Assembly: GCA_017792425.1 (NCBI GenBank)
Contig: CP051233.1
Location: forward strand, 1,336,402 to 1,400,401
Source: Thalassovita sp.
GTDB lineage: Bacteria > Pseudomonadota > Alphaproteobacteria > Rhodobacterales > Rhodobacteraceae
DNA: 64,000 nt
Direction: 5' to 3'
Positions 50,647-59,841 of the stretch are shown piece by piece. The position numbers were made by a program, and so were the translations under genes. A model generated the notes under the pieces. That model saw only the letters and a program-made list of their open reading frames with translations. It was not told the DNA's origin and searched no databases. Position 1 is the stretch's first letter, and each line of letters starts with the position of its first letter.

Positions 50647-50697
50647 GTGGGGGCTGGCTGCCCCCACACCCCCGCGAGTATTTCTGGCAAGATGAAA
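50647..50697 (+). repeat. hairpin + GAGTATTT element, copy 4
   Basis: GTGGGGGC-TGGCT-GCCCCCAC, then ACCCCCGC, then GAGTATTTCTGGCAAGATGA. It starts 10 bases after the mutase stop and differs from copy 3 at only a few bases. Confidence 0.85.
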
Positions 50698-50720
50698 AGC
50701 GCCGGACGATAGCTTGGGCG

Positions 50721-50747
50721 GGGACCGGTTCCGACCGGTCCCTTTTT
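50721..50747 (+). terminator. terminator after methylmalonyl-CoA mutase
   Basis: Perfect nine-base stem GGGACCGGT/ACCGGTCCC, loop TCCG, then five T residues. It lies just before the stop of the convergent nhaA gene. Confidence 0.9.
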
Positions 50748-50755
50748 GTTGCGCC

Positions 50756-51937
50756 TCAGGTCGCGGTATTTTCGGCGGCGGGGGATTTGTGGCTGGCCAG
50801 CATCAGCGCCGTATATCCCAGTATCGCGGACAGGATGGACCCGGACAGCACCCCCAGCCGAACGCCATTCATCATGCCAGGATCTGAAAAGCTGAGCCCT
50901 CCGATGAACAGCGACATGGTAAAGCCGATGCCCGCCAGGCAGGCGATACCGTAGATATGCAGCCAGTTCGCCCCCTTGGGCATTCCGGCCAGTCCCAGTT
51001 TCACGATCGCGAAGGTCACGCCGAAGACGCCTATCTGCTTGCCGACGACAAGGCCCAAGGCGATCCCCAGCGGCAGGGGCGCCAGAAGGTCGGCGACCGT
51101 CAGCCCGGTCAACACTACCCCGGCGTTTGCAAAGGCGAAGATCGGGACGATCAGGTACAATACATAGGGCGCCAGGCCGTTTTCCAGCGCATGTAGCGGG
51201 GATTTGCCCCACTTGTCACGAAGCGGGATGAAGAATGCCGTGACCACCCCGGCCAGTGTCGCATGGACCCCGGATTTCAGCACGAAGAACCACATGATCG
51301 TACCCAGCAGGATGGCGGGGGCGATGCGGTGGCTGCGGGTGATGTTCAGCCAGGTCAGCCCGGCCAGCGGGATCAGCGCAAGGAAGAGGTAGTCCAGTTT
51401 CAGTTCAGCGGTGTAAAAAAGCGCGATGATGATGATGGCCCCAAGGTCGTCCAGGATCGCCAATGTCAACAGAAAGACCTTGAGCGCAGCCGGCGCGCGC
51501 GTTCCAACCAGTGCGAGGATACCCAGTGCAAAGGCGATGTCGGTAGCTGCGGGAATGGCCCAGCCGGAAATCGTCGGCTGGCCCCAGTTGAAAGCTGCAT
51601 AGATGACTGCCGGAACCAGCATGCCGCCGATGGCCGCCAGCCCAGGCAACATGACGTCGGAAGGGTTCTTCAGCTTGCCTTCCAGTAGTTCGCGTTTCAG
51701 TTCCAGTCCGATCAGAAAGAAGAACACCGCCATGAGCCCGTCGTTGATCCACAGGATCAAGGGCTTTTCCAGGCCTTCACCGTTCAGCGTGATGCGCAGG
51801 TAGCTATTCAAGGCGCCCGCATAGACACCTTGCAGCGAAGAATTGGCGACGATCATCGCTGCCGCTGCGGATAACATCAGCAGAATGCCCCCGAATGCCT
51901 CGTGTCTGAAAAACCTGTCTATCGCGCGCAGCAGCAT
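50756..51937 (-). CDS. nhaA: Na+/H+ antiporter NhaA
   Basis: 393 residues. WINDGLMAVFFFLIGLELKREL, GWAIPAATDIAFALGIL (the ATDIAFA core) and LAILDDLGAIIIIALFY (the DD pair that carries ions) identify NhaA. It exchanges sodium for protons at the inner membrane, which suits a marine organism. GAGGAA lies before ATG 51937; an ATG at 51994 adds 19 residues without homology. Confidence 0.95.
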   Translation of the reverse strand: MLLRAIDRFFRHEAFGGILLMLSAAAAMIVANSSLQGVYAGALNSYLRITLNGEGLEKPLILWINDGLMAVFFFLIGLELKRELLEGKLKNPSDVMLPGLAAIGGMLVPAVIYAAFNWGQPTISGWAIPAATDIAFALGILALVGTRAPAALKVFLLTLAILDDLGAIIIIALFYTAELKLDYLFLALIPLAGLTWLNITRSHRIAPAILLGTIMWFFVLKSGVHATLAGVVTAFFIPLRDKWGKSPLHALENGLAPYVLYLIVPIFAFANAGVVLTGLTVADLLAPLPLGIALGLVVGKQIGVFGVTFAIVKLGLAGMPKGANWLHIYGIACLAGIGFTMSLFIGGLSFSDPGMMNGVRLGVLSGSILSAILGYTALMLASHKSPAAENTAT

Positions 51938-52028
51938 TGAAATTCCTCTTTTGTGGTGCCTTAGTTGCAGGAATAGGTGGGACGCATGAACCACGGATCA
52001 ATACCGAGTTTTTGGGAGGTCGGACTGA

Positions 52029-52640
52029 ATGTTGGTGCTGGATCACCTTGCGGTGGCCGCCCGGACCCTGAAAGAGGGGCGGGCATACGTAGAGGCGGCG
52101 CTGGGGATCACCCTGCAGAAAGGTGGCCAGCACCCTCGGTACGGCACGCACAACCTGCTGGTCGGACTGGAGGACGGCCTGTACCTGGAGGTGATCTCGG
52201 TTGATCCGCAGGCCGATCTGCCACCGGATCCGCGTTGGTTCCGGCTGGACGAGTTCGACGATGCGCCGATGCTGCACAACTGGATTTGCCGGACCGAGAA
52301 CATGGTCGAAACCTTGAAAGTCATGCCCAAAGGCATTGGTCGACCGGTGGCGCTGACCCGGGGCGATTTGCGATGGAAAATGGCTGTGCCAGAGGATGGC
52401 CGGTTGCCTTATGACGAGATGTGCCCCGCTGTCATCGAGTGGGGCGGACGACATCCGGCGCCGTCGCTGATCCAATCGGGGGCGCGGTTACTGCGGTTGG
52501 TGATCCAGCACCCGCAGGCCGGCGCCTTGGCCGAGACGCTGTCACCGCAACTGGATGATCCACGGTTGCAGTTTGAAACCACGGATGACCCCGGGCTGCG
52601 CGCCGAATTCGAGGTCAACGGCAAGGTCCGCGTGTTGTGA
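52029..52640 (+). CDS. VOC / glyoxalase-like protein
   Basis: 203 residues starting MLVLDHLAVAARTLKEGRAYVEAALG, with GGQHPRYGTHNLLVGLEDGLYLEVIS, a single vicinal-oxygen-chelate module of the glyoxalase-like PF13468 kind. HLAV, GTHNLL and YLEVI give possible metal ligands His and Glu. Substrate unknown. The stop codon overlaps the GTG start of the next gene, so the two are coupled. Confidence 0.83.
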   Translation: MLVLDHLAVAARTLKEGRAYVEAALGITLQKGGQHPRYGTHNLLVGLEDGLYLEVISVDPQADLPPDPRWFRLDEFDDAPMLHNWICRTENMVETLKVMPKGIGRPVALTRGDLRWKMAVPEDGRLPYDEMCPAVIEWGGRHPAPSLIQSGARLLRLVIQHPQAGALAETLSPQLDDPRLQFETTDDPGLRAEFEVNGKVRVL

Positions 52641-53125
52641 TCCTCCGCGATGCGACGTTGAAGGATGCCGACAGCATCGCGGCGATCTGGAACCCGCAAA
52701 TCCGTGACACTTCTGTTACCTTCAACAGCGTTGAAAAAAGTGTCGAGGGGTTGCGGGCAGACATCGCGGCCAAGGCGGATTCGGGGCACGCCTTCCTGGT
52801 AGCGGAACAGGCTGAGAGGGTGATTGGCTTTGCCCTTTACGGGCAATTCCGCGCAGGGGTGGGCTATGCCCATTCGATGGAGCACACTGTCTATCTGTCG
52901 CCTGCGCAACAGGGGCAGGGGGTCGGGCGTGTATTGATGCGTGCGCTTGAAGCGCGCGCCGCCGCTGCAGGGGTGCATTCCATGCTGGGCGGGATCAGCG
53001 CCGAAAACGTTGGCGGCATCGCGTTTCACACTGCTATCGGCTATGCAGAGGTTGCCCGCATCCCGCAGGTCGGGCGTAAGTTCGGGCGCTGGATGGACCT
53101 TGTCCTGATGCAAAAAATGCTGTGA
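52637..53125 (+). CDS. GNAT N-acetyltransferase (phosphinothricin acetyltransferase-like)
   Basis: 162 residues, starting at GTG 52637 inside the upstream stop (GTGA). The acetyl-CoA site is HTVYLSPAQQGQGVGRVLMRALEARA, and the N-terminal LRDATLKDADSIAAIWN and DTSVTFNS are typical of the Pat/Bar group that acetylates small amines such as methionine sulfoximine or phosphinothricin. The natural substrate is not known. Alternative start codons would shorten conserved sequence. Confidence 0.87.
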   Translation: MILRDATLKDADSIAAIWNPQIRDTSVTFNSVEKSVEGLRADIAAKADSGHAFLVAEQAERVIGFALYGQFRAGVGYAHSMEHTVYLSPAQQGQGVGRVLMRALEARAAAAGVHSMLGGISAENVGGIAFHTAIGYAEVARIPQVGRKFGRWMDLVLMQKML

Positions 53126-53185
53126 ACGCGAAAACTTGACCATTCGCGCGATGACACTGTCGGCGCATCAGAGTAGGGTGCCCGC

Positions 53186-53866
53186 ATGTCGATCTGGACC
53201 CGCATAACAGAGGCGCTGTCGGCGCTGACCAGTGGCGAAAGCCTGGCTTCGGTTTTTGAAAAACTGCGCACGCCGCCGGAACGAAGCGTGGCCTTTACCA
53301 TCGCGGTAATTGCGCTGTCTGCCAAGATGGCAAAGGCGGATGGTCAGGTAACCCGGGACGAAGTGACCGCCATGCGAGAGGTGTTCCAGATCGCGCAAGA
53401 GGACGAACCGGGGGCTGCGCGCGTGTTCAACCTGGCGCGCCAGGATGTGGCGGGATTCGAGGATTACGCTCGCCGCATCAAGGCGATGTTCGGGGATGGC
53501 GATTCGTGTTTCTGCGACCTGATGGAAGGGTTGTTTCACATCGCGATGGCGGATGGCACCTATCACCCGAACGAGGACGCGTTCCTGCATCGGGTGGCTG
53601 AAATCCTTGGCCTGCCGGAAACCGAATTCCGGGCGCTCCGCAGCCGTTTCGTACCCGATGCCGAACCCGATCCCTTCTCGGTGCTGGGGATCGCACCGGA
53701 TGCCACGCTGGAGGCTGCTCGAACCGCCTGGAAACGGTTGGTGCGGGAATCCCATCCTGACGCGATGATCGCGCGTGGTGTGCCCGAAGAGGCGGTCAAG
53801 ATGGCGGAACGGCGGATCATTGACTTGAACCGCGCATGGGAGCAAATCCGGGAGGCGCGGGGCTGA
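53186..53866 (+). CDS. TerB-DnaJ protein (DjlA-like)
   Basis: 226 residues. Residues ~35-150 form a TerB-type helical domain (SAKMAKADGQVTRDEVTAMREVF, IAMADGTYHPNEDAFLHRVAEILG with two acidic metal-like loops). The C-terminal J domain (DPFSVLGIAPDATLEAARTAWKRLVRESHPDAM) has HPD and would stimulate DnaK. Unlike DjlA of E. coli no N-terminal membrane helix is visible, so it is probably cytoplasmic. The stop overlaps the next start by one base. Confidence 0.9.
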   Translation: MSIWTRITEALSALTSGESLASVFEKLRTPPERSVAFTIAVIALSAKMAKADGQVTRDEVTAMREVFQIAQEDEPGAARVFNLARQDVAGFEDYARRIKAMFGDGDSCFCDLMEGLFHIAMADGTYHPNEDAFLHRVAEILGLPETEFRALRSRFVPDAEPDPFSVLGIAPDATLEAARTAWKRLVRESHPDAMIARGVPEEAVKMAERRIIDLNRAWEQIREARG

Positions 53867-54894
53867 TGCGGATCGCCACCTATAACGTTGAATGGTTCAA
53901 CAACCTGTTCGATGACAAGGGGCGGTTGCTGGGCGACGATGGATGGTCTGGCCGACAAGACGTCACCCGCATCCAGCAGATCGAGGCCCTGGGCATTGTC
54001 TTTACCGCGCTGAACGCCGATGCAGTTATGGTGATCGAAGCCCCGGACCACAACGGGCGCCGGGCCACTGTTCCAGCACTGGAAAATTTTGCCCAGATGT
54101 TCGAATTGCGGGCGCGCAAGGCGTTGCTTGGATTTCACAACGATACCCAGCAGGAAATTGCGCTGCTTTATGATCCCGATGTCCTCAGTGCGGTGCATGA
54201 TCCGCTGGGGGATCCGACAGGAAAGAAAGGGTCGGAAAGCTGCCCCCGTTTCGACGGGGTGTTCCGCATTGATCTGGACATTGATGATACCGAGGATTTG
54301 GTGCGGTTTTCCAAGCCGCCGCTTGAAGTCGCGTTGAAAACGAATTCCGGGTTCGCGTTTCGTATGATTGGCGCGCATCTTAAATCCAAGGCGCCGCACG
54401 GGGCGCATGGCAAGGACGCGGTCATGCGCTTGGCCATCGCGAACCGACGCAAGCAGTTGGCGCAGGCGATCTGGCTGCGCCGCCGGATTGAAGAGCACCT
54501 GCAGGCCAGCGACCCCCTGATCGTTCTGGGGGACATGAACGATGGCCCGGGACTGGATGACTATGAGGACTTGTTCGGCCGCTCCTCTGTCGAAATCCTG
54601 ATAGGAGAAGGCGGCCCGCTGAGGCTGTACGACCCGCATGCGGCGACCGCCCTGCATTCCCGGATCGGCGCGATGCCTACCACGGCACGGTTCTACATCC
54701 CGTCGCAGCGGCGCTATCTGCAGGCGCTTCTGGACTACGTCATGGTGTCAGAGGACCTGAAGGCGTTGCAGCCCCGGTGGCGCATCTGGCACCCCCATGA
54801 CGACGAATACTGCCTGAAGCTGCCTGAACTTTGCACTGCCCTGATCACGGGATCGGATCATTTCCCTGTGACACTGGACATTGACCTGCCGTGA
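53866..54894 (+). CDS. endonuclease/exonuclease/phosphatase family protein
   Basis: 342 residues of the EEP fold. RIATYNVEWFNNLF at the start, VMVIEAPD (metal Glu region), IGAHLKSKA, VLGDMNDGPGLDDY and GSDHFPVTLDI at the end hold the catalytic Asn, Asp and His. It cleaves phosphodiester bonds in nucleic acids or other substrates; the target is not known. No signal peptide. The start at 53866 overlaps the DnaJ-like gene (TGATG), so they are coupled. Confidence 0.87.
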   Translation: MRIATYNVEWFNNLFDDKGRLLGDDGWSGRQDVTRIQQIEALGIVFTALNADAVMVIEAPDHNGRRATVPALENFAQMFELRARKALLGFHNDTQQEIALLYDPDVLSAVHDPLGDPTGKKGSESCPRFDGVFRIDLDIDDTEDLVRFSKPPLEVALKTNSGFAFRMIGAHLKSKAPHGAHGKDAVMRLAIANRRKQLAQAIWLRRRIEEHLQASDPLIVLGDMNDGPGLDDYEDLFGRSSVEILIGEGGPLRLYDPHAATALHSRIGAMPTTARFYIPSQRRYLQALLDYVMVSEDLKALQPRWRIWHPHDDEYCLKLPELCTALITGSDHFPVTLDIDLP

Positions 54895-54953
54895 TATCGG
54901 CGGGGAACAGCCCACCCCTGTGAAATCCTGCGCATCGCATCTATATTAGGCGC

Positions 54954-55319
54954 ATGAAACAGCTACTGACCCCGATTGCCGTCTTGTGCCTGTGCGCCGC
55001 CCCCGCCTTGGCCGAAGAGCCGAGCGAGGATCAGGGGCTGTCGCTGATGGAAGAAGGGGCCAAGCTGTTTTTCCGGGGCATCATGCAGGAAATGGAACCC
55101 GCGATGGAGGATCTGAAGGCGCTGGCGGATACGATGGAACCTGCCGTGCGTCAGTTCATCCGTGAAATGGGCCCCGCGCTGGCCGAGGTCTTGGGCAAGA
55201 TTGATGACTTGTCGATGTACCATCCCCCGGAAATGCTGCCGAATGGCGACATCATCATGCGCCGTAAACCCCCCGCAGAAGTGCAGGCCGAACCGGAAAA
55301 CCCCGAAATAGATCTGTGA
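54954..55319 (+). CDS. exported protein of unknown function
   Basis: 121 residues with a signal peptide (MKQLLTPIAVLCLCAAPALA). The mature part is acidic and helical (SLMEEGAKLFFRGIMQEMEPAMEDLKALADTMEPAVRQFIREMGP), then DDLSMYHPPEMLPNGDIIMRRK. Such proteins in Rhodobacterales are sometimes mislabelled AAA ATPase, but there is no P-loop. Periplasmic location is predicted. The stop abuts the ppx stop on the other strand with no gap. Confidence 0.75.
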   Translation: MKQLLTPIAVLCLCAAPALAEEPSEDQGLSLMEEGAKLFFRGIMQEMEPAMEDLKALADTMEPAVRQFIREMGPALAEVLGKIDDLSMYHPPEMLPNGDIIMRRKPPAEVQAEPENPEIDL

Positions 55320-56864
55320 TCAGCCGCGGATGCGGACCTCGGTTTCTGCTTCCAGAGAGTTTGCCAGCGACTGAAACCGCGCCGCAGCCACCTCTCCGAA
55401 CAGGGGGGCGGCGTCGGCGGATAGTATCAGCTTGAGCAGTTTTTTCTTGGGGTGCCATTGCAGTTCGCCCATTGGCTGCTCTTTCTGCAGCCACAGCATG
55501 GCGCCGAACCGCATCGCCTTGCCCACGATTTCCGCCTGCTTTTGCGTGCGTTCGTCGATGAGGCTGAAAATCGGCTCGAACGAGGTGCCAGAGCGGGAAT
55601 TCTTGTAGCGGTGCAGCAAGGCCAGCCCCAGAAAGACGCGCTCTGAATGTTTCAGCCCGCCCAAGTTGGCACGGGTGGCGTTGTCAAAGCACACTTCGGC
55701 GCGATAGTCCGGGTGCGCGCGCCAACTGACGTCATGCAGCAGGCAGGCGGCCTTGATCAGGCGTTTGCGTTCCAGCGTGGCGGCGTTGAACAGGGGCAGG
55801 ATGAAGGCGTACAGCATCTTGCCGAAACCGGGGATGCGGGCGTCTTTCGACTCGGCGAAATAGCAGGATTCGATCAGCGGGTCGCGGTCACGCAATTGCT
55901 GCGGCATCTGTTCGTATAGCATCCCCTCGCGGATGCCATAGCTGGATACGGCGATGTCGTGCGGATGGAACGTCCGCACGATTTCCCGCAAGACCTCTGC
56001 CGCGTAAGGCACCAACGCCATGCGCGACGACGACACGCCACAACGTGCGCGCAACTCGCTTGGGTCGTTTTCCTCGATATAGCGCAGGGTGGCGTCGATA
56101 GATCGCACGTTCATCCGGTATTCATGCAGGACATGCAGCGGGTACTTGCGCCGTTCCATGTCGATACGGGCGATGGCACGCCACGATCCGCCGACCAGGA
56201 ACAGGCGGTTGCGTTGCGGACCCAGGGTTTCCGACAATTGGGCAACCGTATCCTGGATATACTGCTTGCGCCCTTTCTTGCCGCCGTGAAGGGTGCGCAG
56301 CTTCAGCGGCCCCAGCGCCGAAGTAACCCGCCGCCCGACCTGCCCGCCGCCGATTTCCGCCAGTTCCATGGACGACCCGCCGATATCGCATACCAGCCCG
56401 TAGGAACCGGGCCAGCCCAGCAACACACCCTGTGCAGACAGACGGGCTTCTTCCTTGCCGTCGATAACGTGAATCTGCATCCCGGTTTCGCGCGCCACCT
56501 CGGCCACGAAATCCGCGCCGTCGCTGGCTTCGCGTACGGCGGCTGTCGCCACGGTGGTCAGCGGGCTGATGCCCAACCCCCTGGCCAGGTGCTGAAACCG
56601 GCGCAGCGCGGCCAGCGCGCGGCGGCGGCCCTCGGGGTTCAGGTGCCCGGTTTCGGACAGGCCCTCGCCCAGAGCGCACATGATCTTTTCGTTGTAGAAG
56701 TAGGCCGGGCTGCGGGCGGCGCCATCGAACACCACCAACCGGACAGAGTTTGATCCGACATCCACGACACCAACACGCGACAGCGCCTTGGCTGATGGAT
56801 CATTGAATAGCGGGCGCCCGAACGGCCCCCCGTCTTTCGGGGTCGAGAGCGTCGTGTCGTTCAT
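55320..56864 (-). CDS. ppx: exopolyphosphatase (Ppx/GppA family)
   Basis: 514 residues. VGVVDVGSNSVRLVVFDG and VCDIGGSSMELAEIGGG are the phosphate-binding loops of the acetate-kinase/hsp70-like fold; LPEGLSETGHLNPEG-like sequence (GEGLSETGHL) follows. A helical C-terminal HD-like part has LIKAACLLHDVSWRAHPDYR. It removes phosphate from polyphosphate and/or converts pppGpp. It lies 51 bases downstream of ppk on the same strand, so synthesis and breakdown are encoded together. Confidence 0.93.
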   Translation of the reverse strand: MNDTTLSTPKDGGPFGRPLFNDPSAKALSRVGVVDVGSNSVRLVVFDGAARSPAYFYNEKIMCALGEGLSETGHLNPEGRRRALAALRRFQHLARGLGISPLTTVATAAVREASDGADFVAEVARETGMQIHVIDGKEEARLSAQGVLLGWPGSYGLVCDIGGSSMELAEIGGGQVGRRVTSALGPLKLRTLHGGKKGRKQYIQDTVAQLSETLGPQRNRLFLVGGSWRAIARIDMERRKYPLHVLHEYRMNVRSIDATLRYIEENDPSELRARCGVSSSRMALVPYAAEVLREIVRTFHPHDIAVSSYGIREGMLYEQMPQQLRDRDPLIESCYFAESKDARIPGFGKMLYAFILPLFNAATLERKRLIKAACLLHDVSWRAHPDYRAEVCFDNATRANLGGLKHSERVFLGLALLHRYKNSRSGTSFEPIFSLIDERTQKQAEIVGKAMRFGAMLWLQKEQPMGELQWHPKKKLLKLILSADAAPLFGEVAAARFQSLANSLEAETEVRIRG

Positions 56865-56915
56865 GCCAGTATTCCTGTGCTTCCGGTCAAGGATGCGTCA
56901 CGGCCCGCAGATAGG

Positions 56916-59090
56916 TCAATCATCTGTATGGGTCAATTGCGGAACGTCCTTCGCCCCCGCTGATCCGCGCCCGGACAATGACGGATATTCCATGAAGAAC
57001 CGGTGGCAGTTGAAGGCGAACTCGCCCTCGGGCCATGTGGCGCGGTCAAAATGCCCGTCTGGTCGCATGACCCAACTTTGTGCCACATCCGCCATGTTGG
57101 CGGCCATGATCTGACTGACGATCTGCGCTTTCACGGTGGGGTTCTCGATCTCGACCAGGGTTTCGATCCGGCGGTTCAGGTTCCGCCCCATCCAGTCGGC
57201 GGACGAGATATAGACACGCGATTTCTTGGACGGCAACCCCTGTCCATTGCCGAAACAGACGATACGAGAATGTTCCAGGAAACGTCCGACGATGGATTTC
57301 ACGCGGATGTTTTCGGACAGGCCCTTGATGCCCGGTCGCACCCCGCAAATCCCCCGGATCACAAGGCTGATCTTCACTCCGGCCTGGCTGGCGACATACA
57401 GCCCATCAATGATTTCCGGGTCGATCAAAGAATTCATCTTGGCCCAGATTTCAGCAGGCCGTCCGGCGCGGGCATGTTCCGCCTCTGCTGCAAAGCCTTC
57501 CAGCAGGCGCTGTTTCAGGCTCATCGGTGAAATGGCCAGGTTTTCCAGACCTTCGGGTTCGACATAGCCGGACAGGAAGTTGAACACCTTGGTCGCATCG
57601 CGCCCCAGCGCCGGGTTGCAGGTAAAGAACGAAAGGTCCGTGTAAATTCGTGCTGTGATGGGGTGATAGTTGCCGGTGCCATAGTGGGTATAGGTCACCA
57701 GCCGGTCGCCTTCGCGCCGGACAACGGTGGAAATCTTGGCATGGGTTTTCCAGTCAACGAAACCATACACCACATGCGCGCCGGACCGTTCCAGCCTACG
57801 CGACTGGCGGATGTTCGCGGCCTCGTCGAATCGCGCCTTCAGTTCTACCAGTGCCGTGACGGATTTCCCGTCTTCCGCCGCCTCGCACAGCGCCTCGACG
57901 ATCGGCGAGTTCTTGGAGGTCCGGTACAGCGTCTGCTTGATCGCCACGACGTCGGGATCGCGTGCCGCCTGTTGCAAGAAGCGGATCACCATGTCGAAGG
58001 TTTCGTAGGGGTGGTGCAGCAGCATGTCCTTTTGCTTGATCGCCGCGAACATGTCCCCGTCATGGTCCTGAACTCGTTCCGGTACGCGGGGTGTAAAATT
58101 GGGCCACAGCAAATCCGGGCGGCTGTCCAGCACCAGTTCCTTGACATCGGCGATGCCGATCATGCCGTCAATCTCGACGATTTCCGAACTGGTGACGTGC
58201 AATTCACGCATGATCACGGATTTCAGCGCCTCCGGTGCCCCGGCCGAGATTTTCATCCGCACAACTTCACCCCGACGGCGGCGTTTCAGCGCCACTTCGA
58301 ACTCGCGCACCAGGTCTTCGGATTCCTCTTCGACTTCCAGGTCGCTGTCGCGCAGCACGCGGAAAGCGCAATGCCCCTTCATCTTGTAGCCTGGGAACAT
58401 CTTGTCGATGAACAGCAGCAGCAGTTCTTCCAGCGGTACGAACCGGTGGCCGCTTTCGGTTTCGGGCAATTCAACGAAGCGCGCGATCTGCTGAGGGATG
58501 GGCAGCAGCGCCATCAGCATTCGCTGGTCGCGTTTACGTTCCAGTTGCAGGGCCAATGAAAAGCCGGTGTTGGGAATGAAAGGGAACGGGTGCGCGGGGT
58601 CCACCGCAAGCGGAGACAGAACCGGGAACACCTGGTTCAGAAAGAAATCCAGCAAAAAGGGCATTTCCTCTGCCGGGACGTCGTCGCGGGTCAGGATGAC
58701 GATCTTTTCTTCAGCCATGTCGGCGCGCAGGTCATCGAATACCCGTTGCTGCGCATCTATCAGGCGGCGGGCGTCCTCGTTGATCAGCACCATCTGTTCG
58801 GCAGGGCTTAACCCGTCCTGCGCGGGGGTGGTATTTCCGGCCCGCGCCAGTTCCCGCAAGCCCGCGACGCGGACGGTGTAGAACTCATCCAGATTGGTCG
58901 CGGAAATGGACACGAAGCGCACCCTCTCCAGCAGCGGAACGCGCTTGTTTTCCGCCTCTTCCAATACGCGCCAGTTGAAACCCAGCCAACTGAGTTCGCG
59001 GTTATAGAACCGTCCCGGACCGGCGGGGTCCAGATCAGGCAATTCTACGGGCTCGGCAAAGGGTGCCTTCAGGAAATCAGCTTGGGTCAT
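56916..59090 (-). CDS. ppk: polyphosphate kinase
   Basis: 724 residues, full PPK1 length. The N-terminal RFYNRELSWLGFNWRVLEEA and AKISTVVRREG are typical; the phosphorylated His lies in THYGTGNYHPITARIYTD, and KSRVYISSADWMGRNLNRRIE is the C-terminal signature. It makes polyphosphate from ATP at the membrane. The Hda-like gene lies 49 bases upstream and ppx downstream, a Rhodobacterales arrangement. Confidence 0.97.
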   Translation of the reverse strand: MTQADFLKAPFAEPVELPDLDPAGPGRFYNRELSWLGFNWRVLEEAENKRVPLLERVRFVSISATNLDEFYTVRVAGLRELARAGNTTPAQDGLSPAEQMVLINEDARRLIDAQQRVFDDLRADMAEEKIVILTRDDVPAEEMPFLLDFFLNQVFPVLSPLAVDPAHPFPFIPNTGFSLALQLERKRDQRMLMALLPIPQQIARFVELPETESGHRFVPLEELLLLFIDKMFPGYKMKGHCAFRVLRDSDLEVEEESEDLVREFEVALKRRRRGEVVRMKISAGAPEALKSVIMRELHVTSSEIVEIDGMIGIADVKELVLDSRPDLLWPNFTPRVPERVQDHDGDMFAAIKQKDMLLHHPYETFDMVIRFLQQAARDPDVVAIKQTLYRTSKNSPIVEALCEAAEDGKSVTALVELKARFDEAANIRQSRRLERSGAHVVYGFVDWKTHAKISTVVRREGDRLVTYTHYGTGNYHPITARIYTDLSFFTCNPALGRDATKVFNFLSGYVEPEGLENLAISPMSLKQRLLEGFAAEAEHARAGRPAEIWAKMNSLIDPEIIDGLYVASQAGVKISLVIRGICGVRPGIKGLSENIRVKSIVGRFLEHSRIVCFGNGQGLPSKKSRVYISSADWMGRNLNRRIETLVEIENPTVKAQIVSQIMAANMADVAQSWVMRPDGHFDRATWPEGEFAFNCHRFFMEYPSLSGRGSAGAKDVPQLTHTDD

Positions 59091-59139
59091 ACGCGGTAAA
59101 TAGTCTGCTCTTGTAACGCGGATATGGCCGAGTCTGCGC

Positions 59140-59841
59140 TTACTCGTCCGGATTGTCCAGATAGGGGAGCATTGGCGTCTGGGACAGGATTTCAGCCGCC
59201 AGTCCGCGATTTACCGGGCGTTTTTCATCCAGCGCCGCCTGATCGACCCGCGCAACCAGATCCCGGGCGGCGTCAAAGCTGCGTTCCATATGGGCAACCA
59301 TGTAGGGAATTGTTCCGGCAGCGGGCGCAACCTGGCGGTCTGCAAACATCTTGGCCACGATTGCCGCCAGCAGTTGATCGTCCGGCTGGTCCAGGGTGGC
59401 GGCGTTGGTCCCCTGCATCCGCGACAGCAGATCGGGCAGGCCCAGCCCCCAGGCCAAAACGGGCCGGTCTGCGGTGATCAGCAGAAACTGCCGTTCTGCC
59501 AGCAAGAGGTTGTGCAGGTGAAACAACGCCTCTTCAGCACGCCGGTCGCCAGCGATGGCTGGCACGTCCTCTACCGCGACCGGAGTGCACGCCAGTTCGG
59601 GGATATCCGCCTGCGCCAGATCGGCCGCCGGCAAGATCCGCGCCCCGGTGGCCGCCGCCCAGACATGCGCCAGGTGGGTCTTGCCCGAACCGGCTGGCCC
59701 GATCAGCGCCAGCTTGCGCCCGGCCCAATGCCGCCAGTCCTCGATCAGCGCCACGGCGAAGGCATTGGTTGGCGAGACAAAGAAATCCTCGCGTCCCAGC
59801 GCCGGGCGCACGGGCAGGTCAAAACTGAGTTGCGCCGCCAT
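59140..59841 (-). CDS. hda: DnaA-related regulatory ATPase (Hda-like)
   Basis: 233 residues. The N-terminus MAAQLSFDLPVRPALGREDFFVSPTN includes a QLSFDL clamp-binding motif as in Hda. Walker A is LIGPAGSGKTHLAHVWA; Walker B is VAVEDVPAI. The DnaA-like C-terminal DNA-binding domain is absent. Hda with the sliding clamp promotes DnaA-ATP hydrolysis after initiation. It overlaps the AI-2E transporter stop by one base (TGATG). Confidence 0.88.
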   Translation of the reverse strand: MAAQLSFDLPVRPALGREDFFVSPTNAFAVALIEDWRHWAGRKLALIGPAGSGKTHLAHVWAAATGARILPAADLAQADIPELACTPVAVEDVPAIAGDRRAEEALFHLHNLLLAERQFLLITADRPVLAWGLGLPDLLSRMQGTNAATLDQPDDQLLAAIVAKMFADRQVAPAAGTIPYMVAHMERSFDAARDLVARVDQAALDEKRPVNRGLAAEILSQTPMLPYLDNPDE

